Below, one piece after another: positions 1-8,945 of a DNA stretch of 64,000 bases. Both the position numbers and the translations under genes were made by a program. The number at the start of each line of letters is the position of its first letter. The first letter of the stretch is position 1. Below the pieces are notes generated by a model that was given only the letters and a program-made list of their open reading frames with translations, did no database searches and had not been told where the DNA came from. The DNA lies in assembly GCA_035477595.1 (NCBI GenBank), contig DATIKM010000108.1, positions 1 to 64,000 on the forward strand, given 5' to 3'. The DNA is from DATIKM01 sp035477595. GTDB taxonomy: Bacteria > Armatimonadota > Chthonomonadetes > Chthonomonadales > CAJBBX01.

Positions 1-428
1 CCAGCCTCTCTCCACGTGAGCCCGTGCAGAAGGCACCCGAGCACCGCGCGCTGGTAGGGCTTCAGCCCGCTGGCGAACTCCTCCATCCAGGCGCGCTCGA
101 AGCCCGTCGGGCGGTCGTCGGCGCGCTCCTCGATCCCAGCCGACTCCAGGGAGGCGCAGCGCCGAACGCGCGCGCGGCGCACCGCATCCAGCAGGCGCCA
201 GCGCGCCCGCTTCACGAGATGCTGGCCCGGCGCACCGACCGCCAGGTCGAGGTCTGGCAGGGCCTCCAGAAGGCCCAGCCACGCCTCCTGCAACAGGTCG
301 TCGGCGTCCTCGCCGGTCCGCCGCGCATAGTAGGCCGCCATCCGCGCGACGCGTGGACGCAGGCTCTCCACCAGCGCTATCGTGGCGCTGGCGTCTCCGT
401 CGATGGCTTGCGCAAGACAGGGGTGCAT
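1..428 (-). CDS. RNA polymerase sigma-70 family factor, partial (3' end outside window)
   Basis: The minus-strand frame opens with ATG at 428 and stays open to the window edge, about 142 codons. Seen: a sigma region 2 signature, RTGEDADDLLQEAWLGLLEA at roughly residues 37-56, matching the aromatic/DxxQEAxL core helix of ECF-like and short sigma-70 factors, then a linker, then KPYQRAVLGCLLHGLTWREA where region 4 (the -35 recognition helix-turn-helix) begins. A GAGGAG Shine-Dalgarno lies about 11 bases before the ATG. A promoter-like TTGTGC-N18-TACAAT sits 320 bases upstream, which would give a long 5' leader. No anti-sigma gene is visible because the downstream side is cut. It is probably an ECF or SigJ-type alternative sigma factor; the subgroup cannot be set from the fragment. 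Confidence 0.75.
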   Translation of the reverse strand, partial: MHPCLAQAIDGDASATIALVESLRPRVARMAAYYARRTGEDADDLLQEAWLGLLEALPDLDLAVGAPGQHLVKRARWRLLDAVRRARVRRCASLESAGIEERADDRPTGFERAWMEEFASGLKPYQRAVLGCLLHGLTWREA

Positions 429-962
429 CGCTCGGATCGCTCCTCGTGGGCAGACGTTCGCATGGGTGTTCGTGCAACCCCTGATGCGGGCGTCGCCGCG
501 GAGGACCCGTGGGGGCGCGCTGGTTGGCCGCGCACCGAACCGCAGGCCACTGGGCCTGGGACGCCTTCGTGGCGCCGTTCATCGCGCCGGCACACGCTTC
601 GCCGGCGGCCGATGGGCGGGCAGGAACGAGGGCGGGTGTCAGTCCCGGGGGACGGGAGTCAGGGGCAGGGCGGACGCGCGGAGGCGCGCGTTCACCGACA
701 GCATGCAGATGCGCACGTCAACCTGCCTCCTCTCGTGGACGTGACTGCCGTATTGTACCGAAGCATCGCCGGCCAGCACAACGCTCGCTTGCTCTGTCGC
801 GCGAGCGGGGCGCGCTGCTAAGGGCGCGGGAGCGGAATCCGGGAGACGGGCCTCTGGCCGGCTGGCGCGGGGGGCGAGGCGCCAGCGTGCGGTCGGCGCT
901 GCGAGACGCGAGCGGGGACGTCGAGTGCGACAGGCGCCACGAACCGACGCCCCCGCAGCGCC
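429..962. other. Intergenic, 534 bases
   Basis: This stretch lies between the end of carB (minus) and the start of the sigma factor (minus). No frame gives a recognisable protein. It contains a promoter candidate at 751-780 (minus) and an 8-bp inverted repeat, GCTGGCGC at 861-868 with GCGCCAGC at 879-886. That repeat lies 77 bases past the carB stop and could end the pyrimidine operon, but no T-run follows it. Confidence 0.5.
751..780 (-). promoter_or_regulatory. Promoter candidate for the sigma-factor gene
   Basis: On the minus strand TTGTGC (775-780), an 18-base spacer and TACAAT (751-756) make a good housekeeping promoter. The same -35 hexamer is used by the tRNA-Ser promoter in this window. 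Transcription would begin near 744 and give a leader of about 316 bases before the sigma ATG at 428. Confidence 0.5.
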
Positions 963-2555
963 TCAGGATGCCGGAGTGAGGTAGTGGTCGATCGATGCGC
1001 AGGCGAAGTCTGCGCCCGCGCGCCGGGCCTCCAGCGCCATCAGCAGCGCCCGCGCGGTGTCGAGCGACGTGAGGCAGGGCAGGCCAACCTCCACCGAGGC
1101 TCGCCGTATCTGCAGCGCCTCCCGCTCCGTGCGCTTGTCCGTCGAGAGCGTGTTGATCAGTAGGACCACCGTGCCGCTCCGGATCAGGTCCAGGAGGTTG
1201 GGCGAGCCTTCGTGGATCTTCAGCACGGGTGTTGCAGCGATGCCGCGCTCCTGCAGGAACGCGGCGGTGCCCTGCGTGGCGTGCACCTCGTAGCCGAGAT
1301 CCGCGAACTCCTGCACCACAGGGACCGCCTCCTCCTTGTCGTGATCAGCCAGGGTGACGATCATCTTGCCCGATGCCGGCACGTTGACGCCCGAGGCTAT
1401 CATCGCCTTGTAGAGCGCCCTGCTGTAGTCCGTGTCGACGCCCATTACCTCGCCGGTCGACTTCATCTCGGGGCCGAGGCTCACATCGACGCCGGGGAGC
1501 TTGAGGAAGCTGAAGACGGGCGCCTTCACGGCGATCATCGGCGGCTCCGGGTACAGCCCGCCCTTGTAGCCCTGCTCGGCGAGCGTCTTGCCGACCATGA
1601 TGTTCGTTGCGACCTGGACCATCGGGATGCCGGTGATCTTGGAGAGGTAGGGGACGGTGCGGCTCCCGCGCGGGTTCGCCTCCAGCACCTGAGCCGTCTC
1701 GCCCTCCACGACGAACTGGACGTTCATCATGCCGCGGACCTCGAGCCGGTGCGCGAGCGCGGTCGCGGCGCTGACGATCTGATCGACGACCGACTGGCTT
1801 AGGGTCTGAGGCGGATAGACCGCCATGGAGTCGCCGGAGTGCACGCCTGCGCGCTCAATGTGCTCCATGATGCCGGGGAGCAGGCAGTCCACGCCGTCCG
1901 CGATGACGTCGACCTCCACCTCCTTGCCGAGCACGTACTTGTCGATCAGGATGGGCGCCTTGGGGGAGACGTCGACGACGTAGGTCATGTAGGAGAGCAG
2001 GTCCTGCTCGCTGAAGAGGATCTCCATGGCACGGCCGCCCAGCACGTAGGAAGGCCTCACGAGCACCGGGTAGCCGATCTCCGCGGCGACCTCGCGCGCG
2101 GCGCCGACGCTGGTTACCGCACGGCCCGGAGGCTTCGGGATGCCCAGCTCGTGGAGCACGCGCTCGAAGCGGTCGCGATCCTCGGCCAGGTCGATGGAGT
2201 CGAAGCTCGAGCCCAGGATGCGCACGCCCGCCTCGTGGAGTGGACGCGCCAGGTTGATGGCCGTCTGGCCGCCAAACTGGACGATGACGCCGTAGGGCTG
2301 CTCACGATCGATGACGTTCAGCACATCCTCGGGCGTGAGGGGATCGAAGTAGAGCCGGTCCGACGTGTCGAAGTCGGTGCTCACGGTCTCCGGGTTATTG
2401 TTGATGATGATGGCGTCGTACCCGGCCTGCCGGAGAGCCCAGACGCAGTGCACCGAGCAGTAGTCGAACTCGATGCCCTGACCGATCCGAATGGGGCCGG
2501 ACCCCAGAACGACGACCTTCTTCCTGTCTTCCGTCGGACTCATGGTTGACGCCAC
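963..2555 (-). CDS. carB: Carbamoyl phosphate synthase large subunit, C-terminal half (split CarB)
   Basis: This is the second synthetase half of CarB, which phosphorylates carbamate with ATP to make carbamoyl phosphate for pyrimidines and arginine. Seen: the opening VVVLGSGPIRIGQGIEFDY at about residues 14-32, the ATP-grasp domain with RPSYVLGGRAMEI and the metal/ATP signature EANPRGSRTVP, then an MGS-like allosteric domain at about 390-530 (SGKMIVTLADHDKEEA onward). In most bacteria it is fused to the first half in one protein of about 1070 residues; here it is a separate 530-residue protein. GTG at 2555 is preferred over ATG at 2543 because GGGAAGGG lies about 6 bases before it. It is the last gene of the pyr operon, 28 bases after the methyltransferase stop. 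Confidence 0.95.
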   Translation of the reverse strand: MASTMSPTEDRKKVVVLGSGPIRIGQGIEFDYCSVHCVWALRQAGYDAIIINNNPETVSTDFDTSDRLYFDPLTPEDVLNVIDREQPYGVIVQFGGQTAINLARPLHEAGVRILGSSFDSIDLAEDRDRFERVLHELGIPKPPGRAVTSVGAAREVAAEIGYPVLVRPSYVLGGRAMEILFSEQDLLSYMTYVVDVSPKAPILIDKYVLGKEVEVDVIADGVDCLLPGIMEHIERAGVHSGDSMAVYPPQTLSQSVVDQIVSAATALAHRLEVRGMMNVQFVVEGETAQVLEANPRGSRTVPYLSKITGIPMVQVATNIMVGKTLAEQGYKGGLYPEPPMIAVKAPVFSFLKLPGVDVSLGPEMKSTGEVMGVDTDYSRALYKAMIASGVNVPASGKMIVTLADHDKEEAVPVVQEFADLGYEVHATQGTAAFLQERGIAATPVLKIHEGSPNLLDLIRSGTVVLLINTLSTDKRTEREALQIRRASVEVGLPCLTSLDTARALLMALEARRAGADFACASIDHYLTPAS

Positions 2556-2583
2556 CGCATCCCTTCCCTTTCGCCGTCCACGT

Positions 2584-3417
2584 TCATTGCCGCAGCACTG
2601 GCTTGCGCCCGAGCACCTGCGTCATGCGCGCCATGCCGAACATCACCGTGTCGTCGCGCGCCAGCCCGTCCATCTCCGTGATGAGCAGTTCCACCTCGGG
2701 CCGATCAGCCAGTCCCGCTGCCTCCAGCGCGTCGATGCACTCCTCCAGCGTCCATTGCGGAAGCCGCTTCGGCAGTCCGCGCACGAACACCGGCTGTGCG
2801 ATGGCGACCTCGATCTGCTCGAGCCCCGCCGCGAGGCACATACGGTAGAGCTTCGGCCCGATGCGGAAGTCCAGGCCTCGGGTCTCACCGAGCGCACGAT
2901 AGAGCTCGAAGACGCGGTCGAACCCGTAGGTGGGGGGCTCGCAGAACGGCTCGGAGAAGTCCCCATCCTCGACCACCAGCACACCGCCTGGACGCACCAG
3001 CGAGGCCATCTCCTCGAGCGCGGCCTGTGGGCGCTGCACGTGCATTAGCACGAACCTGCTGAAGACGAGATCGAACGATTGGCGTGGAAGGCCCGTGTCG
3101 TGCGCGCCTGCCACCGCGAACCGAACGTTGCCCAGCCGCCGCCGTGCCGCCATGTGGCGCGCCTGCTCCACCTGGCCCTCACTGATGTCGATCGCCGTGA
3201 CCGATCCCGTCGGCCCGACGCGCCGCGCCATCGAGCACGCCACCAAACCGCAACCGCAGCCTATGTCCGCCACGTGCATCCCGCTGCGCAGCCCCGCCCG
3301 CCGCAGGAGGCGCGCGGAGTCCGCTCCGTGGACGTCGTTCACCGCGCGCAGCCGCTCGACCGCCGCCCGGCCCGTGGCGAGGACGTAGGGTGGCCGCTCG
3401 GCCCGAGCGCCACTCAT
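2584..3417 (-). CDS. SAM-dependent methyltransferase lodged between the two carB halves
   Basis: A class I methyltransferase of 277 residues. Seen: SAM-binding motif I VADIGCGCGLVA at about 49-60, an acidic motif II (VTAIDISEGQVEQARHMA), and motif IV/post-motif FDLVFSRFVLMHVQ. The substrate is unknown; the overall pattern resembles UbiE/Methyltransf_25 proteins acting on small molecules. The ATG at 3417 overlaps the stop of the upstream carB half as ATGA (3414-3417), so the two genes are translationally coupled. Nothing in its sequence ties it to pyrimidine synthesis, and its presence here is most simply an insertion at the domain boundary of an ancestral or already split carB. Confidence 0.88.
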   Translation of the reverse strand: MSGARAERPPYVLATGRAAVERLRAVNDVHGADSARLLRRAGLRSGMHVADIGCGCGLVACSMARRVGPTGSVTAIDISEGQVEQARHMAARRRLGNVRFAVAGAHDTGLPRQSFDLVFSRFVLMHVQRPQAALEEMASLVRPGGVLVVEDGDFSEPFCEPPTYGFDRVFELYRALGETRGLDFRIGPKLYRMCLAAGLEQIEVAIAQPVFVRGLPKRLPQWTLEECIDALEAAGLADRPEVELLITEMDGLARDDTVMFGMARMTQVLGRKPVLRQ

Positions 3418-5096
3418 CGCTCGTCCTCGGTGTCGTAGCAGGAGTAGAAGTACGGCGTGGCAGCCTCGAACTCGGCGGCGCACGTGTCCACAATCTTGTA
3501 GGTGGGCACGATGCCGAACGCGCGCCGCAGGCTGCGCACGACCTTCTCCGGCAGGCCCACCAGGTCCGCGATCTGGCGATCCGAGAAACCGGCGCGCTTG
3601 GCCTCGGCGAGGAGGGCAGCCTCTTCGGAGTCCGCGTCGAGCGTGTCCGCGAGGGCCGCCAGCGCTCGCCCGTGCACCTTCAGCCGCGTCTCAAGCTGCA
3701 CGAGGTGGTGCAGCTTGTGCAGGAACCACGGGTCGACATGGGAGAGCGCCTGCACCTCCTCGACCATCATTCCGCGCCGAAACGCCTCGGCAATGGCGAA
3801 CAGCCGCTCGTCAGTCGCCACTGCGAGCTTGTCCTCGAGCTGCACGTCGGAGAGGGAGTGCACGGACTTGGCGCTCAACCCGAAGACGCCGATCTCAAGG
3901 CCGCGGATGGCCTTCATCAGCGCCGGCTCGAATGCCCGGTCGATTGCCATAACCTCGCCCGTGGCCTTCATCTGCGTGGTGATGCGCCGGTCGGCTAGCG
4001 TGAACTTGTCGAAGGGCCAGCGCGGGATCTTCACCACGCAGTAGTCCAGGGCGGGCTCGAAACAGGCCAGCGTCCTGCGCGTGACGGCGTTCTCGATCTC
4101 GTCCAGCCGGAGCCCGATCGCGATCTTGGCTGCGACGCGGGCAATCGGGTAGCCGGTCGCCTTGGAGGCAAGCGCCGACGAGCGCGAGACGCGCGGGTTC
4201 ACCTCGATGACGTAGTACCGGAAGCTGTGCGGGTCGAGCGTAAGCTGGACGTTGCAGCCCCCTTCGATCCCGAGGCTGCGAATGATGTTGAGCGACGCTG
4301 TCCGGAGCATCTGATACTCCTTGTCGGACAGCGTCTGAGAGGGGGCGACGACGATGGAGTCGCCGGTGTGGACCCCCATCGGGTCGAAGTTCTCCATGTT
4401 GCAGACCGTGATGCAGGTGTCGTTGGAGTCCCGCATCACCTCGTACTCGACCTCTTTCCAGCCGAGAAGCGAGACTTCGACCATGACCTGATGCCGCATG
4501 GAGAGCATGAGACCGCGGGCGCCGATCTCCAACAACTCCTCAAAGGAGCGCGCGATCCCGCCGCCGGTGCCCCCAAGAGTGTAGGCTGGGCGCACTATGA
4601 GCGGCCAGGAGTCGTGCGACTTGAACTGCAGCAGATCATCCTGGGACTCGATGATCCAGCTCTCGGGCACGGGCTCACCGATGCGGCGCATGAGGGCCCG
4701 GAACTCCTGACGGTCCTCCGCCATGGCGATGGAGTTCAGTGGCGTTCCGAGAAGCCGCACGCCGTACCGATCCAGGATGCCGCAATCCGCAAGCTGGGTG
4801 GCCAGGTTGAGCCCGGTCTGGCCGCCGAGCGTGGGGAGAAGCCCATCCGGGCGCTCCTGCTCGATGAGGCGCGAGGCGTACTCCACATTGAGGGGCTCGA
4901 TGTAGACGCGGTCCGCCATCTCGAGGTCGGTCATGATGGTGGCCGGGTTCGAGTTGATGAGCACGACCTCCACGCCCTCTTCGCGGAGTGCGCGGCAGGC
5001 TTGGGTGCCCGCGTAGTCGAACTCGGCCGCCTGCCCGATCACGATGGGGCCGGAGCCGATCACCATCACCTTGCGGATCTTGGGGTCTCTGGGCAT
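3414..5096 (-). CDS. carB: Carbamoyl phosphate synthase large subunit, N-terminal half (split CarB)
   Basis: This is the carboxyphosphate half of CarB, which activates bicarbonate with ATP and accepts ammonia from CarA. Seen: KVMVIGSGPIVIGQAAEFDY at about 9-28, ATP-grasp residues RPAYTLGGTGGGI and EVNPRVSRSSALASKATGYP, then the helical oligomerisation domain ending in the typical hinge PYFYSCYDTEDER, where one-piece CarB would continue straight into the second half. The protein stops there at 560 residues. The ATG at 5096 has GGAGAG 5 bases upstream. It lies 16 bases after the membrane glycosyltransferase and its TGA overlaps the methyltransferase ATG. Confidence 0.95.
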   Translation of the reverse strand: MPRDPKIRKVMVIGSGPIVIGQAAEFDYAGTQACRALREEGVEVVLINSNPATIMTDLEMADRVYIEPLNVEYASRLIEQERPDGLLPTLGGQTGLNLATQLADCGILDRYGVRLLGTPLNSIAMAEDRQEFRALMRRIGEPVPESWIIESQDDLLQFKSHDSWPLIVRPAYTLGGTGGGIARSFEELLEIGARGLMLSMRHQVMVEVSLLGWKEVEYEVMRDSNDTCITVCNMENFDPMGVHTGDSIVVAPSQTLSDKEYQMLRTASLNIIRSLGIEGGCNVQLTLDPHSFRYYVIEVNPRVSRSSALASKATGYPIARVAAKIAIGLRLDEIENAVTRRTLACFEPALDYCVVKIPRWPFDKFTLADRRITTQMKATGEVMAIDRAFEPALMKAIRGLEIGVFGLSAKSVHSLSDVQLEDKLAVATDERLFAIAEAFRRGMMVEEVQALSHVDPWFLHKLHHLVQLETRLKVHGRALAALADTLDADSEEAALLAEAKRAGFSDRQIADLVGLPEKVVRSLRRAFGIVPTYKIVDTCAAEFEAATPYFYSCYDTEDER

Positions 5097-5112
5097 GTTC
5101 TCTCCGTTCGGG

Positions 5113-6912
5113 TCAGCCGGCGCAGTATCTCGACGGCCTCGAGCCTTCGGCGGCTTCCTTGTCGTAGGGCCAGTTCGGGCTCACCGGGTAGATGCCGATG
5201 GGCCACCGGACGACCCACGCGTAGAGCAGCCGTCGCTCGGGGGCCACCAGTTCCGGGTAGTGCTCCATCCAGTAAGGGCCCTTCCAGCGCCCGTCCAGCG
5301 TGGCGATGTACCTGGGCCGTCCGGCCCACCGCTCTACCGGCGAGCGGTAGTTGCACAGGCCCTCTATAACGTTCACCGCCTGGATGCGATTGTCCATGCA
5401 GAGGCCGGGCGCCACGTCGCCGATCAGCACCGCGTCGGGCGGCAATATCCGTCCCAGGCGCTGCGAGGTCTCCCACTGCGTGAACCGGATGCTCAGGCCC
5501 CAGTCCGCCATCCAGTAGGCGTTCGCCACCGCCCACAGCGCCACGCAGGCCGCCACCGGGCTCCCTCTCCGTAACGGCCAGGCCAGGCCGCCCGTCCACA
5601 GCGCGGCGGCAGCGGCTGCCACACTGGGCATGCCGTACAGGCAAAGCATCGTCGGCAACGGCGGCAGCACTCCCTGCCGATGCACGAACGTCTGCACCGC
5701 GTGGTACACAAGAAACCATGCGAGCGCGCCACGCGCCAGGCGCTGCGCTGGCGCACCACCCGTCAACAGCGCGCGCAGATCGTCCCATCGAGCAGCCGCC
5801 AGCGCCGCAATCGTCGCCAGCGCCGGATACGTCGACACGTAGTACCGACTCGGCGAGTAGCTGATGACCGCCAGCAGCGCCCATCCAAGCACGAGCCACG
5901 CCAGCATGTAGGCAGTGACCCCGATCCGCAGCTCGTCCTTCCGCGGATGATCGTTGGTGGCGTCAGGACGCGTCAGTCTCCTCCACCCTCCAAGGGGCAG
6001 CGCGACCAGGCATACCACCGCCAGTCCGAACGCCACCGGCGTGTGCCGGAACAGGTAGGGCGAGAAGCCCCGGAAGTCGCCGAGCGCCGCATGATACATG
6101 TTCCTGGCCAGGTGCTCGAGCGACCTCGGCTGGATCTGCTCCGTCCGGTAGTACCGGTTCATCCGCACGATCTCGGCGCGGTTGGGCGCAAACCAGAGCC
6201 ACGCGTATAGCGCACCGACGATCGCCACTCCCGCAAGCGTCGCCACCGCCGGGACGCGCCACGCTCGGCGTGCTCCCCCGGACCGGCTCAGCCACCACAT
6301 CGCCGCGAAGGGAGCGGGCAGAAGGTAGACGCACAACGAGCGCGCCACTACCGTGATGCCGATCGCCAGCCCGCATGCCAGAGCCCACCTCACCCGCCGC
6401 GCGCCAGGCTCCGAGGCTGCCGCCCGGCCAAACGCCCAGAGGGCCACCGCGGCGCCCAGCGTTGCGGGCGTGTCCATCAGGCCCATCCGGTTGTACAGCA
6501 GGTTCACGTGATCGAACGCCAGGAAACCTGCGGCCAGCACCGCCGGCGTCCTGCCGAGGGCGGGCCTCAGCGTTGCCCAGACCAGTGCGATCGTCGCCAG
6601 ACCGCACACCACCGAGATGGCGCGCGTCTGCACCGAACCCACGCCCACCACGCTGAAGACGCCCATCTGCAGGAAGTGCAGCACGGGCGACACCAGCATG
6701 TTGTTGAACTCGTCCAGCCGCGCCTCGCCGAACAGGATGGCGTTGCGCGCATTGTGCATGTAGAAGCCTTCATCCGTCAGGAGCCCGGCGCTCCAGTCCA
6801 GACGCGTGTACGAGTCGGAGCGCAGCGCCACCGTCCGGAGAGCGACCGCGGCCGCCGCGAACAGCAACGGCCCCGCGATCACGGCGATGCGCGCGGCGCG
6901 GCTACCTGCCAC
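5113..6912 (-). CDS. Polytopic membrane glycosyltransferase, ArnT/PMT-like (GT-C fold)
   Basis: A 599-residue integral membrane protein with about ten hydrophobic segments. Seen: the GT-C first-loop acidic pair in LLTDEGFYMHNARN (D47-E48), as in PMT_2/ArnT enzymes that move a sugar from a polyprenyl-phosphate donor, a second motif AFDHVNLLYNRMGLMDTPAT, and a C-terminal extracytoplasmic region with IGDVAPGLCMDN. The GTG at 6912 is preferred: GAGGA lies 5 bases before it, it overlaps lepB by 11 bases, and upstream ATGs would overlap lepB more. Acceptor and donor are unknown. It is a passenger in the pyr operon, with no visible link to nucleotide synthesis. Confidence 0.8.
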   Translation of the reverse strand: MAGSRAARIAVIAGPLLFAAAAVALRTVALRSDSYTRLDWSAGLLTDEGFYMHNARNAILFGEARLDEFNNMLVSPVLHFLQMGVFSVVGVGSVQTRAISVVCGLATIALVWATLRPALGRTPAVLAAGFLAFDHVNLLYNRMGLMDTPATLGAAVALWAFGRAAASEPGARRVRWALACGLAIGITVVARSLCVYLLPAPFAAMWWLSRSGGARRAWRVPAVATLAGVAIVGALYAWLWFAPNRAEIVRMNRYYRTEQIQPRSLEHLARNMYHAALGDFRGFSPYLFRHTPVAFGLAVVCLVALPLGGWRRLTRPDATNDHPRKDELRIGVTAYMLAWLVLGWALLAVISYSPSRYYVSTYPALATIAALAAARWDDLRALLTGGAPAQRLARGALAWFLVYHAVQTFVHRQGVLPPLPTMLCLYGMPSVAAAAAALWTGGLAWPLRRGSPVAACVALWAVANAYWMADWGLSIRFTQWETSQRLGRILPPDAVLIGDVAPGLCMDNRIQAVNVIEGLCNYRSPVERWAGRPRYIATLDGRWKGPYWMEHYPELVAPERRLLYAWVVRWPIGIYPVSPNWPYDKEAAEGSRPSRYCAG

Positions 6913-7609
6913 CCGCTTCCTCGCGGGCCGCACGACGCACGTTCGGCCCATCCGCGCCCTCGTTGTACAGGACGCGGACGAACCTCCCCAGCACATCCGG
7001 GCGCTTCAGCGGGCCCCAGAACCTGCTGTCATCGCTCTGGCCGCGGTTGTCACCGAGCACGTAGATCTCGCCCGGCCCGAGCTGCACGGGTCGGATCACG
7101 CCGTAGAAGGCCCCCAACGATCCCGCAGGATCGCTTCTGACCTGCCACCAGGGCTGCTGGACCTGCCCGTTCACGTAGACGTCGGACCCGACGATCTGCA
7201 CCACGTCCCCCTCGAGTGCCACGACGCGCTTGATCAGCACCTCGGTGCCGGGTGGCTCGCGGAACAGGAGCAGCCTGCGCTGCCCGCCGCCCGTGTCATC
7301 CGCCTCCGGCGCTTGGTGGGCGGGCTCGGTGCGCCGCAGGAACACGACCACGTCTCCCACCGCCGGCATGCGGCCGCCAGGGTATGCCAGCCAGGAGCGC
7401 ATCGTCAGCACGTGGTCGCCGGGCCTCAGGTTCGGCAGCATCGACCCCGTCGGGATGAAGTTCGTAGTAAACGCATAGACCAGGAACACGAGCATCAGCA
7501 GGAAAGGAAGGATGACGCGCAGGCGCCGTTGTGCGGCGCGCCGGCGCTTCTCCCGTCCGGCGATCGCATGCTGCTCGATGGCGGCAGGCGCAGTGCTGGG
7601 TGTGTCCAT
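6902..7609 (-). CDS. lepB: Signal peptidase I
   Basis: This enzyme cleaves signal peptides from exported proteins at the outer face of the membrane. Seen: one N-terminal transmembrane helix at about 32-49 after a basic stretch, the catalytic serine in PTGSMLPNL (S56), the general-base lysine in VLIKRVVALEGD (K127), and the C-terminal box GDNRGQSDDSRFWGP. At 235 residues it is of Gram-positive/SipS size. AAGGA lies 5 bases before the ATG at 7609, and the gene follows carA by 20 bases. There is no second signal peptidase in the window. Confidence 0.95.
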   Translation of the reverse strand: MDTPSTAPAAIEQHAIAGREKRRRAAQRRLRVILPFLLMLVFLVYAFTTNFIPTGSMLPNLRPGDHVLTMRSWLAYPGGRMPAVGDVVVFLRRTEPAHQAPEADDTGGGQRRLLLFREPPGTEVLIKRVVALEGDVVQIVGSDVYVNGQVQQPWWQVRSDPAGSLGAFYGVIRPVQLGPGEIYVLGDNRGQSDDSRFWGPLKRPDVLGRFVRVLYNEGADGPNVRRAAREEAGGR

Positions 7610-7629
7610 GTCCTTCCGTGCGGGCTCGC

Positions 7630-8712
7630 TTAAGACCCGCCGCGCTCCATCAGCGCCACGAAGCGCGTGAAGAAGTAGCCGCTGTCCCTCGGCCCCGGCG
7701 AGGCCTCGGGATGGTACTGGATCGAGAAGACCGGCAGTTCGCGGTGTCGCAGTCCCTCCACGGTGCCGTCGTTCAGGTTGATGTGCGCGACCTCCATGCC
7801 GCCCTGAAGGCCGGCAGGGTCCACCGCGTAGCCATGGTTCTGCGACGTGATGTAGACGCGGTCCGTCTCGGTGTCCCGCACGGGGTGGTTGCTGCCGCGA
7901 TGGCCGAACCGCAGCTTGAAGCAGCGGCAACCGAACGCGTAGCCAAGGAGCTGGGTGCCCAGGCACACCCCCATCATCGGCGCCTTGCCGACGAGCGCCC
8001 GGACCGTCTCGACGACGTACCCCAGGTGCGAGGGGTCGCCGGGGCCTGGCGACAGCATGATACCGTCCGGCTTGCGCTCCAGGATCGATTCCGGCGGTGC
8101 CGTGCAGGGGAACACCGTCGTGCGGCACCCGAGTGTTGCCAGGCAGCGCATGATGTTGAACTTCACACCGCAGTCGATGAGGGCGACATGGAACCGCTCC
8201 TCACCGTCTGCCTTCCACTCGTAGGGCTCCGCCGTCGTGACCTTCCGCGCGAAGTCAAAACCGGAGTAGCTCGGGAGCGCGCGCACCCTCTCTAGCAGCT
8301 CCTCTGCGGTGTCCTCGGTGGAGATCGCGCCCATCATCACACCACGGGCACGAAGGGCGCGGGTCAGTGCGCGCGTGTCGACCTCCTCAATCCCCACGAT
8401 GCCGCGCTCGCGCAGGAACTCGTGCAAGGTGCCGGCGTTCCGCCAGTTGCTCGGATGGCGCGCCGCCTCGCGGACCACGAAGCCCTCGACCTGCACGCGG
8501 CGCGACTCAAAGTCGTCCTCATTGATGCCGTAGTTGCCGACGATCGGGTAGGTGAGGCACACGATCTGGCCGGCGTAGGACGGGTCGGTCAAGATCTCCT
8601 GGTAGCCCGTCATGCCGGTGTTGAACACGACCTCGCCAGAGGTGCGTCCTGTCGCTCCGAAGGACTTGCCTACCAGCGTCGTGCCATCTTCAAGGACGAG
8701 GGTCGCTCTCAT
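7630..8712 (-). CDS. carA: Carbamoyl phosphate synthase small (glutaminase) subunit
   Basis: CarA hydrolyses glutamine and channels the ammonia to CarB. Seen: the N-terminal CPSase_sm domain (GEVVFNTGMTGYQEILTDPS at 26-45), then a class I glutamine amidotransferase with nucleophile C250 in GVCLGTQLLGYA and the His-Glu pair in QYHPEASPGP (H334, E336). The residue after the nucleophile elbow is Thr where most CarA proteins have His (GHQ), which is a tolerated variant. Length 360, as usual. The ATG at 8712 overlaps the stop of the upstream metallophosphoesterase remnant (ATGA, 8709-8712), which also fixes the start. Confidence 0.96.
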   Translation of the reverse strand: MRATLVLEDGTTLVGKSFGATGRTSGEVVFNTGMTGYQEILTDPSYAGQIVCLTYPIVGNYGINEDDFESRRVQVEGFVVREAARHPSNWRNAGTLHEFLRERGIVGIEEVDTRALTRALRARGVMMGAISTEDTAEELLERVRALPSYSGFDFARKVTTAEPYEWKADGEERFHVALIDCGVKFNIMRCLATLGCRTTVFPCTAPPESILERKPDGIMLSPGPGDPSHLGYVVETVRALVGKAPMMGVCLGTQLLGYAFGCRCFKLRFGHRGSNHPVRDTETDRVYITSQNHGYAVDPAGLQGGMEVAHINLNDGTVEGLRHRELPVFSIQYHPEASPGPRDSGYFFTRFVALMERGGS

Positions 8713-8945
8713 ACTTCCTCCGGCCGGCGGCGCTGATGCGTCGCCGGCTCCGTTGCCGCGCTCTTGGGCGCGGAGACATAGTCCACGATGGCCACCTCTG
8801 GCGGCGCGAGGAAGCGGAACGGCCGCATCGTGAGGCCGATGCCTCGCGACACGTACACGCTCTCGCTCCCGCGCACGCACCATCCCCAGGCGCAGCCAGA
8901 CGTCGGTTGCATCATCGCGTGGCGGCCCGGAACGCGCACTTGCTC
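8709..8945 (-). pseudogene. C-terminal remnant of a calcineurin-like metallophosphoesterase
   Basis: In this frame EQVRVPG and then VYVSRGIGLTMRPFRFLAPP plus EVAIVD can be read. This is the characteristic last segment of YkuE-like metallophosphoesterases (normally YVSRGLG...LRF..PPEV). The metal-binding domains that should precede it are absent: the similarity begins at 8945, exactly at the stop codon of the upstream amidohydrolase (TGA, 8944-8946). The stop overlaps the carA ATG as ATGA, as expected of a once intact operon member. A short ORF from an internal ATG (MMQPTSG, about 68 residues) might still be translated and keep the coupling to carA, but it cannot be catalytic. Confidence 0.72.

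Noticed and set aside
1..190. Possible frameshift in the sigma factor
   Set aside because: Recounting the codons around 170-180 showed one continuous frame through region 2 and into region 4.
4227..5369. 380-codon plus-strand open frame over carB
   Set aside because: Antisense to carB and the glycosyltransferase, with no recognisable domain.
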